DNA of 33,218 nt from Lachnospiraceae bacterium. GTDB lineage: Bacteria; Bacillota; Clostridia; Lachnospirales; Lachnospiraceae. A program made the position numbers and the translations under genes. The stretch spans positions 1 through 33,218 of the forward strand of contig JAILOI010000112.1 of NCBI GenBank assembly GCA_024690885.1. The letters run 5' to 3'. Positions 1-8,025 of the stretch are shown here, piece by piece (within the stretch, counting starts at the first letter, position 1; every line of letters begins with the position of its first letter). The notes beneath the pieces are model-generated. The model saw nothing but the letters and a program-made list of their open reading frames with translations, had not been told where the DNA came from and did not search any database.

Positions 1-3000
1 AGTACGGTCTTCTTATCGCTGGCAATTACAGTAACCGCAGCGGTATAACGATTATCGTACAAGGTCAAATCATAGCTTCCATCCTCAGCACGAACGGCAT
101 CGGATACCACCGGCTTGGTGTTATCGATGGTCATCGGTGTACGTAAGAACATACCCGGTGCCTGCAAGGTAGAAACATCTTCTACGTCATCATAGTAGCT
201 TGGGATTGCCTGTAAGCAAATCTCAACCTTGGTTCCGTCCGGAAGTTTTTTACCATCCTTATCGGTACCTGCCCACATCAGCGTTAATGCCTGAAGGGTA
301 TTCTTCCATCCACCGTCAGATACGAAGGATGCATAGTTTTCATTCTCGACTTTCTCGAAATATACTTCACCGGTTGTCTGATCCTTGATGGTTAAAATCA
401 AGCGACTCGCATTTCGAATTAAACTGAAATACTGAGCACCCAATACGGTTCCATTCTCGGAGCTGATCGCATTACGATCTGCAACATACATGGCATCAGC
501 TGCAATCATATTTGGAACATAGTACATCTCATCCTCTTGTCCTAATGGATAGAAGGACAGGAAGTTTGTCTTAGAAATACCGGTATAGATTACCGCATTC
601 TCTGCATAATCCTCATCATGTACATACTGCATGAAATCAAAATGCTCAAACATCGGAGCATCCATCCAGCTTCCGTAGAATGCAAGGAATGGAACGGAAA
701 GATTTACATTACCGTTAACATAGATGAAACCATCCACATACATACCATTCTCATACTTTGCCAAGTATGCACGATCCTGCTCGGACAAAGTAATCTTGGC
801 ACTAATCTTGGTTGTATCCTCTACCTTCACTAATTCCAGTCCCAGGTCAGCAACTGCCTCGCCACCCTTTAACTGCTTTGCGAATGCATATACATCCTTG
901 GTGTTTACCACACCGTCTTTGTTGAAGTCATAGTACTTCTCGTTGTCGCTAACCTTAGCCACCTTCTTGGTGCCGTTTACGACCTGCAAGAACACTTTGC
1001 GATCCTTGGCATTGATTTTTCCATCTTCGTTTAAGTCATAAACCAAGGAGGTATCATCTGCCGTCAAGGTAACTTCCGGAGACAATTCATAAGAAGCTCC
1101 GGTAATGAATCCCTGGCCGTTCTTTTCTACCAGCTTTTCTGTCATAACCGTGGAATCCAATACATAGTACTGTGGATCCTCGGACATGTTATACACATCA
1201 AAATCAAAGGCGTAAGTTCCGGTCTTCTCAGGATCATCGCCCAATACAACCTTCACCTTACCGTCATTGCCTTCCTTCTCACCAACTAAGATGTAGGATG
1301 GAGAAGATATGGCATCCTTCACGTTGGCAAGTCCGGCGCCTTGTGATCTAGGGGAGTAGGCCGGCTGACTCTGGTCATTGCCTTCGTGTAAAGGTGTTGC
1401 TGTACTCATTAATAGGGATTGAGCCAGCGTACGTACGGAAATATCGTTATCTTCTGCGATATGGTTCTCTTTGAGGTATTGAGAAACCAATGCACTCTGT
1501 CCTGCGATGGATGGTGCTGCCATAGAGGTACCACTGTTGTTGGCATAAGTGCCATTGTCAACGGTGGAGAACACATTACCACCCGGTGCAGTAATTTCCG
1601 GTTTTAAATCCAACGTTCCCGGTACACCGTAGGAAGAGAAATCACTCATGGTATATCCGTCTGCTGCGGTTGGGTTTGTCTTGGCGTTTCCAACGATGGT
1701 TAGGGTTCCTTCGTATACGCCTTCTGCTACCTTTTCACCGGTTTTCTTGATTGCTTCTGCTTCCGACTGCTTAATGGAAACGGTCGGTGTGGTTGTAGCG
1801 GTACTTCCCTGCAAGGTCATACCCAAGCTTCCGGTGGTGTTGTTGTACACAATCAAACCGGCTGCGCCTGCTGCTTCTGCATTCATCTGCTTCTCACCGA
1901 AAGTGATGGCTCCTCTGGATACAAATACAATCTTATCCTTCACATCTAAGCCTTCATAATCAGAAGCTTCACCCTTGCTCTCTAAGAATACATAAGGGAA
2001 CTGGGTACCATTTTTTTTGGCAGAGGTATCCAGATTCTGGAAATTGCCGGACAAGGAATCGGATGCAGGTGTAACAAAAATTTCATTGCCATCGACTACG
2101 ATATAATATCCGGTATATCCGCTGTTGACCGCACTGGCAACCGTCAATGCATTTACGTAAGATCCCGGGGATCCAACGGTATCCATGTCCACATCCTGAC
2201 TTAAGTTTGCACCGTATACGGTGTCATCACCCCAACGTCCGGAGTTACCTGCAGAAATGGATACTACGGTGCTGGTGCCTTCTAATTTTTCGAAGATATC
2301 GTTGATATACGTTTCGGTATCAGAAGAATATCCGGCAGCAGAAGATCCTAAACTTAAGTTTACAACATCTGCCTTCAATACCAATGCATCCTCGATGGCT
2401 GCCATATAATCATCGGTATGAGCTCCACCGCCTTTACCAAACACCTTCATGGTAATCAGCTGTGCATCCGGAGCAACACCTACCACGCCAACCGGCTGCT
2501 TCGCATAACCGGTTTCGGCGTCTGCGTCCGGTACATATACGTTGGCAGTAGAAATACCGGAAACATGGGTACCATGGTCTCCTTTTTTATCATGGGCATG
2601 GTTTATATCTAAATCCTTATCAATATAGTTAAATGCGAATGGAATCTTCTCGCTTAAATACAACTTGTCTGCAGAAAGTCCATCAAAACGCTTGGTGGCA
2701 TTCAACTGTGGCAATACTGCCGCAATCTCTTCCTGCTCCAATAAATTGTAATCTGCCACTTCCTTGCCTGCATCCTCTGCAGTTTCCTCTAAGTGTGCCA
2801 TATATGCACCACCGTCGAAGGAAGGATGATCCTCGTCGATACCGGTATCGATGATTGCAATACGTGTACCGGCTCCGGTATAACCGGCATCCCAAGTGCT
2901 GTAACCGCCAACCATATCACCGGATGTAATGGTCTGTGGGTTTGCAACTTCTTCCATTGGCTCATACTGCTCTGCCACATAGACTCCTGCAACGCCGTCT

Positions 3001-3497
3001 ACCTTTTCAATCTTTTCAATGTCTTCAAATGCGACTTCCGTTGAAAACGCATTGGTCAATAAAGTAAAGCTGTAGTTTACTTCTAAGTCCTCGCCGTCCA
3101 AAGCTTCCTCAGAAATCTTCTCGGCCTGGGCTTCCTGCTCTGCTTCCATCTTCTCGGACATGGCAGCTGCTGCCTTGTTCTCTCCGATGTCCTTCGTATC
3201 AAAACCTGCGTCTAATACACTGTCACCCTCCATGACAATGATGACTCTGGTCTCTTCCTGTGGGTCTTGCTCCTCCACCGGAAGTTCGGTGGCTTCTCCT
3301 TCTATAGAAGAAGCGGCATCTTCTAAGCCCTCTTCTTCCGGGTCCACCAATTCAAAAATCGGAGCTTCGGCTTCTGTGCTACCATCAACCGCCGACGGCT
3401 CCGACACATCTGTTGCGCCTACAATTTGACAAGGTGCCAACGCAAGTGTGGCACTCAGCAAAAGGGCAAGCGCTGCTGTGCTTTTGTTTTTCATCAT
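1..3497 (-). CDS. Secreted S8 (subtilisin-like) serine protease with PA insert and internal dockerin, partial
   Basis: The 3' end lies beyond the left edge, and about 1165 codons are visible. The N-terminus (MMKNKSTAALALLLSATLAL) is a signal peptide. A propeptide-like segment (about 60-190) follows and ends in a VDGVAGVYV motif. The catalytic triad is visible: Asp217 in IIDTGID, His308 in GDHGTHVSG and Ser658 in SGTSMAAPS, with the oxyanion Asn in SAGNSG. A PA-type insert (about 470-600) sits between His and Ser, as in lactocepin/C5a-peptidase-like subtilases. Two calcium-binding dockerin repeats start at Asp821 (DLNEDGKINAKD) and Asp857 (DFNKDGVVNTKD), and further extracellular sequence follows them. 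The start is the first of two ATGs, 13 nt after a GGGAGG site. It is the second gene of a unit with the small membrane protein upstream. The protease family is certain; the substrate is unknown. Confidence 0.93.
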   Translation of the reverse strand, partial: MMKNKSTAALALLLSATLALAPCQIVGATDVSEPSAVDGSTEAEAPIFELVDPEEEGLEDAASSIEGEATELPVEEQDPQEETRVIIVMEGDSVLDAGFDTKDIGENKAAAAMSEKMEAEQEAQAEKISEEALDGEDLEVNYSFTLLTNAFSTEVAFEDIEKIEKVDGVAGVYVAEQYEPMEEVANPQTITSGDMVGGYSTWDAGYTGAGTRIAIIDTGIDEDHPSFDGGAYMAHLEETAEDAGKEVADYNLLEQEEIAAVLPQLNATKRFDGLSADKLYLSEKIPFAFNYIDKDLDINHAHDKKGDHGTHVSGISTANVYVPDADAETGYAKQPVGVVGVAPDAQLITMKVFGKGGGAHTDDYMAAIEDALVLKADVVNLSLGSSAAGYSSDTETYINDIFEKLEGTSTVVSISAGNSGRWGDDTVYGANLSQDVDMDTVGSPGSYVNALTVASAVNSGYTGYYIVVDGNEIFVTPASDSLSGNFQNLDTSAKKNGTQFPYVFLESKGEASDYEGLDVKDKIVFVSRGAITFGEKQMNAEAAGAAGLIVYNNTTGSLGMTLQGSTATTTPTVSIKQSEAEAIKKTGEKVAEGVYEGTLTIVGNAKTNPTAADGYTMSDFSSYGVPGTLDLKPEITAPGGNVFSTVDNGTYANNSGTSMAAPSIAGQSALVSQYLKENHIAEDNDISVRTLAQSLLMSTATPLHEGNDQSQPAYSPRSQGAGLANVKDAISSPSYILVGEKEGNDGKVKVVLGDDPEKTGTYAFDFDVYNMSEDPQYYVLDSTVMTEKLVEKNGQGFITGASYELSPEVTLTADDTSLVYDLNEDGKINAKDRKVFLQVVNGTKKVAKVSDNEKYYDFNKDGVVNTKDVYAFAKQLKGGEAVADLGLELVKVEDTTKISAKITLSEQDRAYLAKYENGMYVDGFIYVNGNVNLSVPFLAFYGSWMDAPMFEHFDFMQYVHDEDYAENAVIYTGISKTNFLSFYPLGQEDEMYYVPNMIAADAMYVADRNAISSENGTVLGAQYFSLIRNASRLILTIKDQTTGEVYFEKVENENYASFVSDGGWKNTLQALTLMWAGTDKDGKKLPDGTKVEICLQAIPSYYDDVEDVSTLQAPGMFLRTPMTIDNTKPVVSDAVRAEDGSYDLTLYDNRYTAAVTVIASDKKTV

Positions 3498-3575
3498 TAT
3501 TCTGCTTGTTCCTCCCGTGAATAATTTATAAATATGCAAGCTCGGGGCCCCTATTCCCTAAGATGCAGATTTATC

Positions 3576-4100
3576 CTAACGACGATGCAGCAAGATTCCT
3601 GCACCTGCAATGAGCAAAAGAAGAATTGCAACAACAATAGAAATCGTTGTTACGGAAACAGTTGATGTGACAGTGGTTGGTTGTTCTACATGGGTACCGG
3701 TAGTCTCTTCCGTATGCGTTTCCGATACGGTGGTTTCTTCTGCCGGCTCTTCCGTAGATGCGTCTGTCATCTCCTGTGTGGTTGCTGCTTCCTCTACACG
3801 AATGGATGCGATTTCCTCCATCGACTCCACTCCTTGTCTCTGTTGCTCCGTGATAACTGCGACGATGGCATGACCCGCCTCGTCCGTGCGCGTAACCTCT
3901 AGGGGCGCACCTTCTAATACTTGCTGTTCAATCGCTGCGACTCCGTCAGCAATAGATACCTCATCGGTAAAGACAATATAGACATGTTCTACAGTTTCCG
4001 GATTTACGTCTTCCATCAGGCCGAGTTCTTCCCGATCGACCACTTCTCCTTGTATGAAATTCGTATCATCCAAACCGCTAATTTCCTGGAATTCTGCCAT
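3576..4100 (-). CDS. Small protein with I9-like domain and C-terminal membrane anchor
   Basis: This encodes 174 residues, starting at MAEFQEISG. That ATG has AAGGAG 8 nt upstream, so a longer reading from 4133 is rejected. Residues about 37-108 alternate strand-like and helix-like segments (VEHVYIVFTDE, then GVAAIEQQVLEG, then HAIVAVITEQQ, then GVESMEEIASIRVEE). By eye this pattern resembles the peptidase inhibitor I9/subtilisin propeptide fold; it has not been tested by search. A Thr/Glu-rich linker (about 110-148) leads to one hydrophobic segment (ISIVVAILLLLIAGAGILL) and a short HRR tail. No N-terminal signal peptide is visible, so the topology is unclear. It lies 78 nt upstream of the S8 protease and shares its promoter, which suggests an inhibitor, chaperone or anchor for that enzyme. 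The function is inferred. Confidence 0.72.
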   Translation of the reverse strand: MAEFQEISGLDDTNFIQGEVVDREELGLMEDVNPETVEHVYIVFTDEVSIADGVAAIEQQVLEGAPLEVTRTDEAGHAIVAVITEQQRQGVESMEEIASIRVEEAATTQEMTDASTEEPAEETTVSETHTEETTGTHVEQPTTVTSTVSVTTISIVVAILLLLIAGAGILLHRR

Positions 4101-4149
4101 AACACATCTCCTTCGTTGTCCCCCCCGAGACACGTATTAGAAAATAATA

Positions 4150-4176
4150 GTCCATCTAACATGATGTTAGATGGAC
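4150..4176. promoter_or_regulatory. Perfect 11-bp inverted repeat at the start point of the protease operon
   Basis: The arms GTCCATCTAAC and GTTAGATGGAC are perfect inverted copies around a 5-bp centre. The element begins 2 bp downstream of the -10 box of the minus-strand promoter, so it covers the expected transcription start. This placement is typical of a repressor operator. A hairpin role in the RNA is the alternative. Confidence 0.6.
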
Positions 4177-4178
4177 AA

Positions 4179-4207
4179 AGTATAGTTTTCTTCCAAGTCA
4201 AAGTCAA
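4179..4207 (-). promoter_or_regulatory. Promoter of the I9-like/S8 protease unit
   Basis: On the minus strand, TTGACT (4202-4207) and TATACT (4179-4184) are separated by 17 bp. This is a near-consensus housekeeping promoter about 70 bp upstream of the ATG at 4100. A second TTGACT copy sits at 4196-4201, too close to the -10 to serve. Confidence 0.7.
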
Positions 4208-4270
4208 TACATTTCACCTTACGCTGAAATTTAATTCACGCTTGTGTAAAATGTTGGAAAAACAACGAAA

Positions 4271-5503
4271 TTATTCTTGTTTACATCCGCTGGAATAAAT
4301 CCAGCTTCCAATCCCAACTCCCACAGCCCCAATGAATATTGCCGGACAAACACCCACCGAATCGTTTAGAAATCCAAAACAAAATTCACCTGCGGCTACC
4401 GCAACGGAAATAATCATGCCAAGGGTCGAGGTAACTCGTCCCAGGAATCCGGATTCCACCTTGGTCTGAATCATAATACTTCCCGCCATCTGCATGGGCA
4501 TTGCCTCTATGATGGTAAGACAATCCAGGACTGTAATTGCCACCACAGAGACTGGAATCGGAAGGATTCCTTGTATTCCAAGCAGAGCCAGAATCCCGAT
4601 CAAAGCAAGTTCCAAAGCAATCAAGCGGGTGGCATTTTTATAAATATGATCCGCTTTCCATTTACTAACCAATGGCACTATCACAATGGGCACCCAGATA
4701 CTCATACTGGCCGTTACCGAATTATACAGACCATACTCATACGCATTGAGCCTATAAACCAGGCGCAGTAAGTAACAGACGCTGACAGAAAAGGTTGCTC
4801 CGAAACAGGCATCAATCAGCGGGAGGGACAGAATATATCTTCGAAGGAAAGCATCTCCACGTATGATTTTAACGCCTTCCATAAACTCCCCAAGAACGCC
4901 TTTCTTTTCTTCTGCATTCTTTTGATGTTCCCGCGTTTTCGTTATACATAATAAAATTGCGCCAAGTAAATTCAATCCTGCCACTGTCAAAAAACAGATT
5001 CCAAGATTCCAATTGCTATAGATCAATGCTCCTACCATGGGACTGATTACAAATACAATTCCATCATCCGCCTTAGAGATGGCAATGGCAGATTTTAAGT
5101 GTTCTGCTTCCACCAGATCCGGAATGATTGCATTCTCTGATGCTCCGTAAAACACCTCCCCCATCTCCAGCGCCACTACCAGAGCGAAAATTGCCACCAG
5201 TGGCAAGTCCACCGTCTTGCTTATTACACCATAGATTCCAAGTATCAGCACTTCGCACAGAAGCACCAACGCCATAATTCGGGTCCGCCGATAGCGATCC
5301 GCACTGACCCCGGCCAAGGGTGTCAAGAGTAGCCGTGGAAATAAAATGATTGATAGCATGCCGGCAAACACCACCGCCGATCCGGTTACATCCAGTACAT
5401 AGAGGGAAAGCACATATTGCAAGATGTTACTTGCCGCCATCGATACGGTACTTGCCGTCCAATATTTCCAATAATTTATCCCCAACGCTCGTATTGTCTT
5501 CAT
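4271..5503 (-). CDS. MFS efflux transporter
   Basis: This 410-residue protein has about 11-12 hydrophobic segments and the major-facilitator loop 2-3 motif, here GVSADRYRRTRIM at about 65-77. The overall pattern fits the drug/siderophore exporter type of MFS (EntS-like, MFS_3), with the N-terminus MKTIRALGINYWKYW leading straight into the first membrane segment. AGGGAGA lies 8 nt before the ATG. It is a single gene divergent from the Crp/Fnr regulator. Its promoter carries GTTAG-N6-CTAAC, the same arms and spacing as the operator of the ECF/ABC operon, so export of a metallophore is a reasonable inference. Export of a drug or another small molecule is equally possible from the protein alone. 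Confidence 0.85.
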   Translation of the reverse strand: MKTIRALGINYWKYWTASTVSMAASNILQYVLSLYVLDVTGSAVVFAGMLSIILFPRLLLTPLAGVSADRYRRTRIMALVLLCEVLILGIYGVISKTVDLPLVAIFALVVALEMGEVFYGASENAIIPDLVEAEHLKSAIAISKADDGIVFVISPMVGALIYSNWNLGICFLTVAGLNLLGAILLCITKTREHQKNAEEKKGVLGEFMEGVKIIRGDAFLRRYILSLPLIDACFGATFSVSVCYLLRLVYRLNAYEYGLYNSVTASMSIWVPIVIVPLVSKWKADHIYKNATRLIALELALIGILALLGIQGILPIPVSVVAITVLDCLTIIEAMPMQMAGSIMIQTKVESGFLGRVTSTLGMIISVAVAAGEFCFGFLNDSVGVCPAIFIGAVGVGIGSWIYSSGCKQE

Positions 5504-5518
5504 GTATATTCTCCCTGT

Positions 5519-5534
5519 GTTAGTTGTCGCTAAC
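5519..5534. promoter_or_regulatory. Operator GTTAG-N6-CTAAC upstream of the MFS exporter
   Basis: GTTAGTTGTCGCTAAC is a 5+6+5 inverted repeat. It overlaps the -10 box of the MFS promoter. A second register (TAGTT-N6-AACTA, 5521-5536) is nested in it. Together with TAT at 5535-5537 it matches the site at 23052-23067. Confidence 0.6.
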
Positions 5535-5561
5535 TATAGCATAAGGAGCTCGGCTGGGCAA
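5533..5561 (-). promoter_or_regulatory. Promoter of the MFS exporter
   Basis: Minus strand TTGCCC (5556-5561), 17-bp spacer, TATAGT (5533-5538), about 30 bp upstream of the start codon. The inverted repeat overlaps the -10. Confidence 0.6.
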
Positions 5562-5614
5562 TATCCCGCCTTGTTTTTTTCGCCTCCCTACGATACCCTA
5601 AAGACAAGAAGATT

Positions 5615-5630
5615 TGTGGTTTCAACCACA
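5615..5630. promoter_or_regulatory. Crp/Fnr-type palindrome in the leader of its own regulator gene
   Basis: TGTGGTTTCAACCACA is a perfect 7+2+7 palindrome just upstream of the AGGAGG site (5633-5638) of the Crp/Fnr gene. The same arms occur upstream of the DUF438 gene. A weak promoter, TTGTTT (5571-5576) and TACCCT (5595-5600) with an 18-bp spacer, would place this site downstream of +1, consistent with autorepression. Confidence 0.65.
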
Positions 5631-5643
5631 TTAGGAGGCGTGT

Positions 5644-6309
5644 ATGGATTCGAAGCTTTTAAAACAACATCTGCTGTTTCAAGGCATGACCGACAACGAA
5701 TTTGCAACCGCTCTGGAGCAACTGGCATATCGGCAAACGTTCTATTACAAGGGCAGTTATCTTTTACAAGCCGGCCAACAGAACGTTCCTATGGGCCTGG
5801 TACTCTCCGGTAGTGTCACCATTGAAAGCAATGATCTCTGGGGCAATCACACCATCCTGGGAATTGTGGAAGCCGGACAGTTCTTCGGTGAGACCTATGC
5901 ACTTCTCCCTCAGGTTCCTATGCTGGTGGATGTCGTCGCAAACACCGATTGCGACATCATCTTTTTCCACTTGAATGGCATCTGGCATGCATCCTCTTCG
6001 GAATGGAAAACCAAGCTGCTTCGCAATTTGCTTTTCATCTCTGCCCAAAAGAATATGGGTTTATCCCAGCGCTCCTTCCACACCTCGCCCAAATCCATCC
6101 GCGGACGTGTCATGAGCTACCTCAATACGGAAGCATTAAAAAAAGGCGGTCCGGAATTTGATATTTCATTTGACCGCCAACAACTCGCCGATTATTTAAA
6201 TTTGGAACGTACTGCGCTCTCCAAAGAACTCGGGCGCATGCAACGAGAAGGACTCATTACCTGCCGCAAGCGTCACTTTGTCATTCATCATTCCGTCGAC
6301 TCACACTAA
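5644..6309 (+). CDS. Crp/Fnr family transcriptional regulator
   Basis: This 221-residue protein has the family's two domains. Residues about 12-120 form a cyclic-nucleotide-binding-like beta barrel (KGSYLLQAGQ, MGLVLSGSVTIE, EAGQFFGETYAL). Residues about 150-215 form a winged helix-turn-helix (DRQQLADYLNLERTALSKEL is the HTH, followed by GLITCRKRHFVI). No N-terminal cysteine cluster is present, so it is not a classic iron-sulphur FNR; a haem, small-molecule or other signal is open. AGGAGG lies 5 nt before the ATG. The gene is convergent with the DUF438/hemerythrin gene, with the 3' ends overlapping by 9 bp. Both genes have the same TGTGGTT-N2-AACCACA site upstream. It probably regulates itself and its neighbour in response to a redox or gas signal (inference). 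Confidence 0.9.
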   Translation: MDSKLLKQHLLFQGMTDNEFATALEQLAYRQTFYYKGSYLLQAGQQNVPMGLVLSGSVTIESNDLWGNHTILGIVEAGQFFGETYALLPQVPMLVDVVANTDCDIIFFHLNGIWHASSSEWKTKLLRNLLFISAQKNMGLSQRSFHTSPKSIRGRVMSYLNTEALKKGGPEFDISFDRQQLADYLNLERTALSKELGRMQREGLITCRKRHFVIHHSVDSH

Positions 6310-7890
6310 CTGCTCAAAATGTTCCTTCGCAAAGCCCATGCGCTGTACACACTCCAACGTTCCTACATAGCGATTGTCCTTGTCTCGTACGGCCATGTAT
6401 TTTACCAACACCGGTTCTCCATCCCGTGTATTCCAAACATCGACAGCATTTCTATGCCCATTCCGGAAATCTTCTATGATGGATCGTACCATAGGTTCAA
6501 TCTTCGGTGGATGGCAGGAGAACACTTCCCGATCAATCGCCATCAACGGCCGCTTGAATAATTTCATCTCTTTTCCATCGTTAAAGTACCGGTTCACACT
6601 CTCTTCATCGATGAACGTTAATTCCATCGGAATGGTATTGAGCATCGCATCTAACTGTTCCACCGTCAGATGACCGGAAGGAAGTCGTACCTCATTAGCC
6701 TCCTGGCGGATATCACTCACCTTCTGCTTCGGTGTTGCCTCCTGCCACAGTGGTTGTTTTCCGATAAAACACGGGATGTAATCATCAAAATCTCTTGCAA
6801 TGCCCTGCCATTCTTCCTTGCTGAAATTTTTTGCGCACAAAGGATAGAGAATATTTTCCTCCTTGTAAATCATCTCTTCCGCACGTGTAATCACAGCATC
6901 CAGTCGTTCCAGCCACGCTGCCTGATCTGCCACTTTCACATCATCCTGTAATTCCCTTGAAAGCGCCCGCATTTCATCACGAATTTCATCATCCACACCC
7001 CACATCACATCCGACGGACCGGAGAACCCATACTGTAACTTTAACACCGGATACAATAAGTCCCCTTTCTCTGCATAATGAATCGCTAAATCCCTGGTGT
7101 AATTTAATACGTCCAAAAGATTCTCCTTCTCTTCCACGGCCTTACGAAGCTTCTTCAACTGTTCCCCGATTGCTTCATTCTCCATCGCAAAGATCTGCAG
7201 GGGATGATGCTCGATTGCCCGCAACTCCTGATAGCGAAGATCACCACCATCCTGACGCTGAATCGGACCGGCCGCAATCCCGGATCCGATACCCAATCCA
7301 TAGGTTTTCCCGTTCAAAGAAGCCATCACTGCCTTCTCTGCATTGGCAATACGTTCTGCCTGTGTTGCTCCGTGAAACAAGGCGGAATGCACATCGCACA
7401 ACCGCTGTACCTCTGAAATCGGTGTCCCGCTTTTGATCAGTGCCTGCTCTGCTTTTGCAATTTCTCCTGCTTCCACTTCGGTGAAGTTTGCCACGAAGTC
7501 CTTGCGTACGGATTCCAAATCCTCCCCCTTGCTTAGACGTTCTACATAGTTTTTTAGTAATTGTGTGCGCTCGTCTAATTCTTCTGTTGGATTTCCAACA
7601 TCTTTGTTCAGCCCCCGCGCTTCCATCCGTTTCTCCAGTTTACGTCTCGCAAAATCCGGCATTTTTCCTTCCAGTACATATCCACGATTCTTTAATGCCA
7701 GAACCACATCCACCATGTCAATTCCCTTCACCATCGCTCCTTTGGGAATTGTCATAAGCTTGCCCACCGTATTCCTTGCCACCTCCTTGGTGATTTCCGT
7801 AAATCCCAAGTCAGCCAGCACCGCAATCAATTCCGGATATTGGTTGGTCAATTCATATACGCTCTTATTTAAGTTTAACTTCTTTTCCAT
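6301..7890 (-). CDS. DUF438 / hemerythrin / PAS domain protein
   Basis: This 529-residue protein shows four parts. A DUF1858-like domain is at about 5-75 (NKSVYELTNQYPELIAVLADLGF). A DUF438 region is at about 105-175 (CDVHSALFHG). A hemerythrin-like four-helix domain is at about 225-370, with the His/Glu metal ligands seen as EHHPLQIFAMENEAI, HYAEKGDLLYPVL and YKEENILYP. A C-terminal PAS domain is at about 405-525 (TFIDEESVNRYFND, EVFSCHPPK). Hemerythrin domains bind a di-iron centre that reacts with oxygen or nitric oxide. The protein has no membrane segment and is probably a cytoplasmic redox or NO/O2 sensor or scavenger. The start ATG has AGAGAGG 8 nt upstream. It is probably activated by the convergent Crp/Fnr protein through the palindrome at 7958-7975. 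Confidence 0.9.
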   Translation of the reverse strand: MEKKLNLNKSVYELTNQYPELIAVLADLGFTEITKEVARNTVGKLMTIPKGAMVKGIDMVDVVLALKNRGYVLEGKMPDFARRKLEKRMEARGLNKDVGNPTEELDERTQLLKNYVERLSKGEDLESVRKDFVANFTEVEAGEIAKAEQALIKSGTPISEVQRLCDVHSALFHGATQAERIANAEKAVMASLNGKTYGLGIGSGIAAGPIQRQDGGDLRYQELRAIEHHPLQIFAMENEAIGEQLKKLRKAVEEKENLLDVLNYTRDLAIHYAEKGDLLYPVLKLQYGFSGPSDVMWGVDDEIRDEMRALSRELQDDVKVADQAAWLERLDAVITRAEEMIYKEENILYPLCAKNFSKEEWQGIARDFDDYIPCFIGKQPLWQEATPKQKVSDIRQEANEVRLPSGHLTVEQLDAMLNTIPMELTFIDEESVNRYFNDGKEMKLFKRPLMAIDREVFSCHPPKIEPMVRSIIEDFRNGHRNAVDVWNTRDGEPVLVKYMAVRDKDNRYVGTLECVQRMGFAKEHFEQLV

Positions 7891-7931
7891 AACAAAAACC
7901 TCTCTTGCATATTGTTTGGTTCATCGAAGTA

Positions 7932-7975
7932 ATCCTACCACCGCACTGGGTGTTTGTATGTGGTTATAACCACAT
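7932..7975 (-). promoter_or_regulatory. Activator-type promoter of the DUF438 gene with Crp/Fnr palindrome
   Basis: ATGTGGTTATAACCACAT (7958-7975) is a perfect palindrome. On the minus strand TAGGAT at 7932-7937 can serve as the -10. The start point would be near 7925, which puts the palindrome centre about 41.5 bp upstream and replaces the -35 box. This is the class II position of Crp/Fnr activators. The geometry is seen; the activation is inferred. Confidence 0.6.
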
Positions 7976-7984
7976 TTTAAGCAC

Positions 7985-8018
7985 AAAAATAAGGTCACCC
8001 TAACAAAAGGGTGACCTT
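7985..8018 (-). terminator. Intrinsic terminator after the PAS-MCP gene
   Basis: The stem AAGGTCACCCT / AGGGTGACCTT has perfect 11-bp arms (7991-8001 and 8008-8018) and a 6-nt loop. On the minus strand it is followed by ATTTTT (7985-7990). It lies 8 bp downstream of the stop of the gene starting at 9450. Confidence 0.85.
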
Positions 8019-8025
8019 CACCGTT

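Noticed and set aside
4150-4176. Same operator family as GTTAG-N6-CTAAC, or terminator of the MFS gene
   Set aside because: The arms are in the opposite order (CTAAC-N5-GTTAG) and extend differently. The element overlaps a promoter start point and lies about 95 bp after the MFS stop, so an operator role is preferred.
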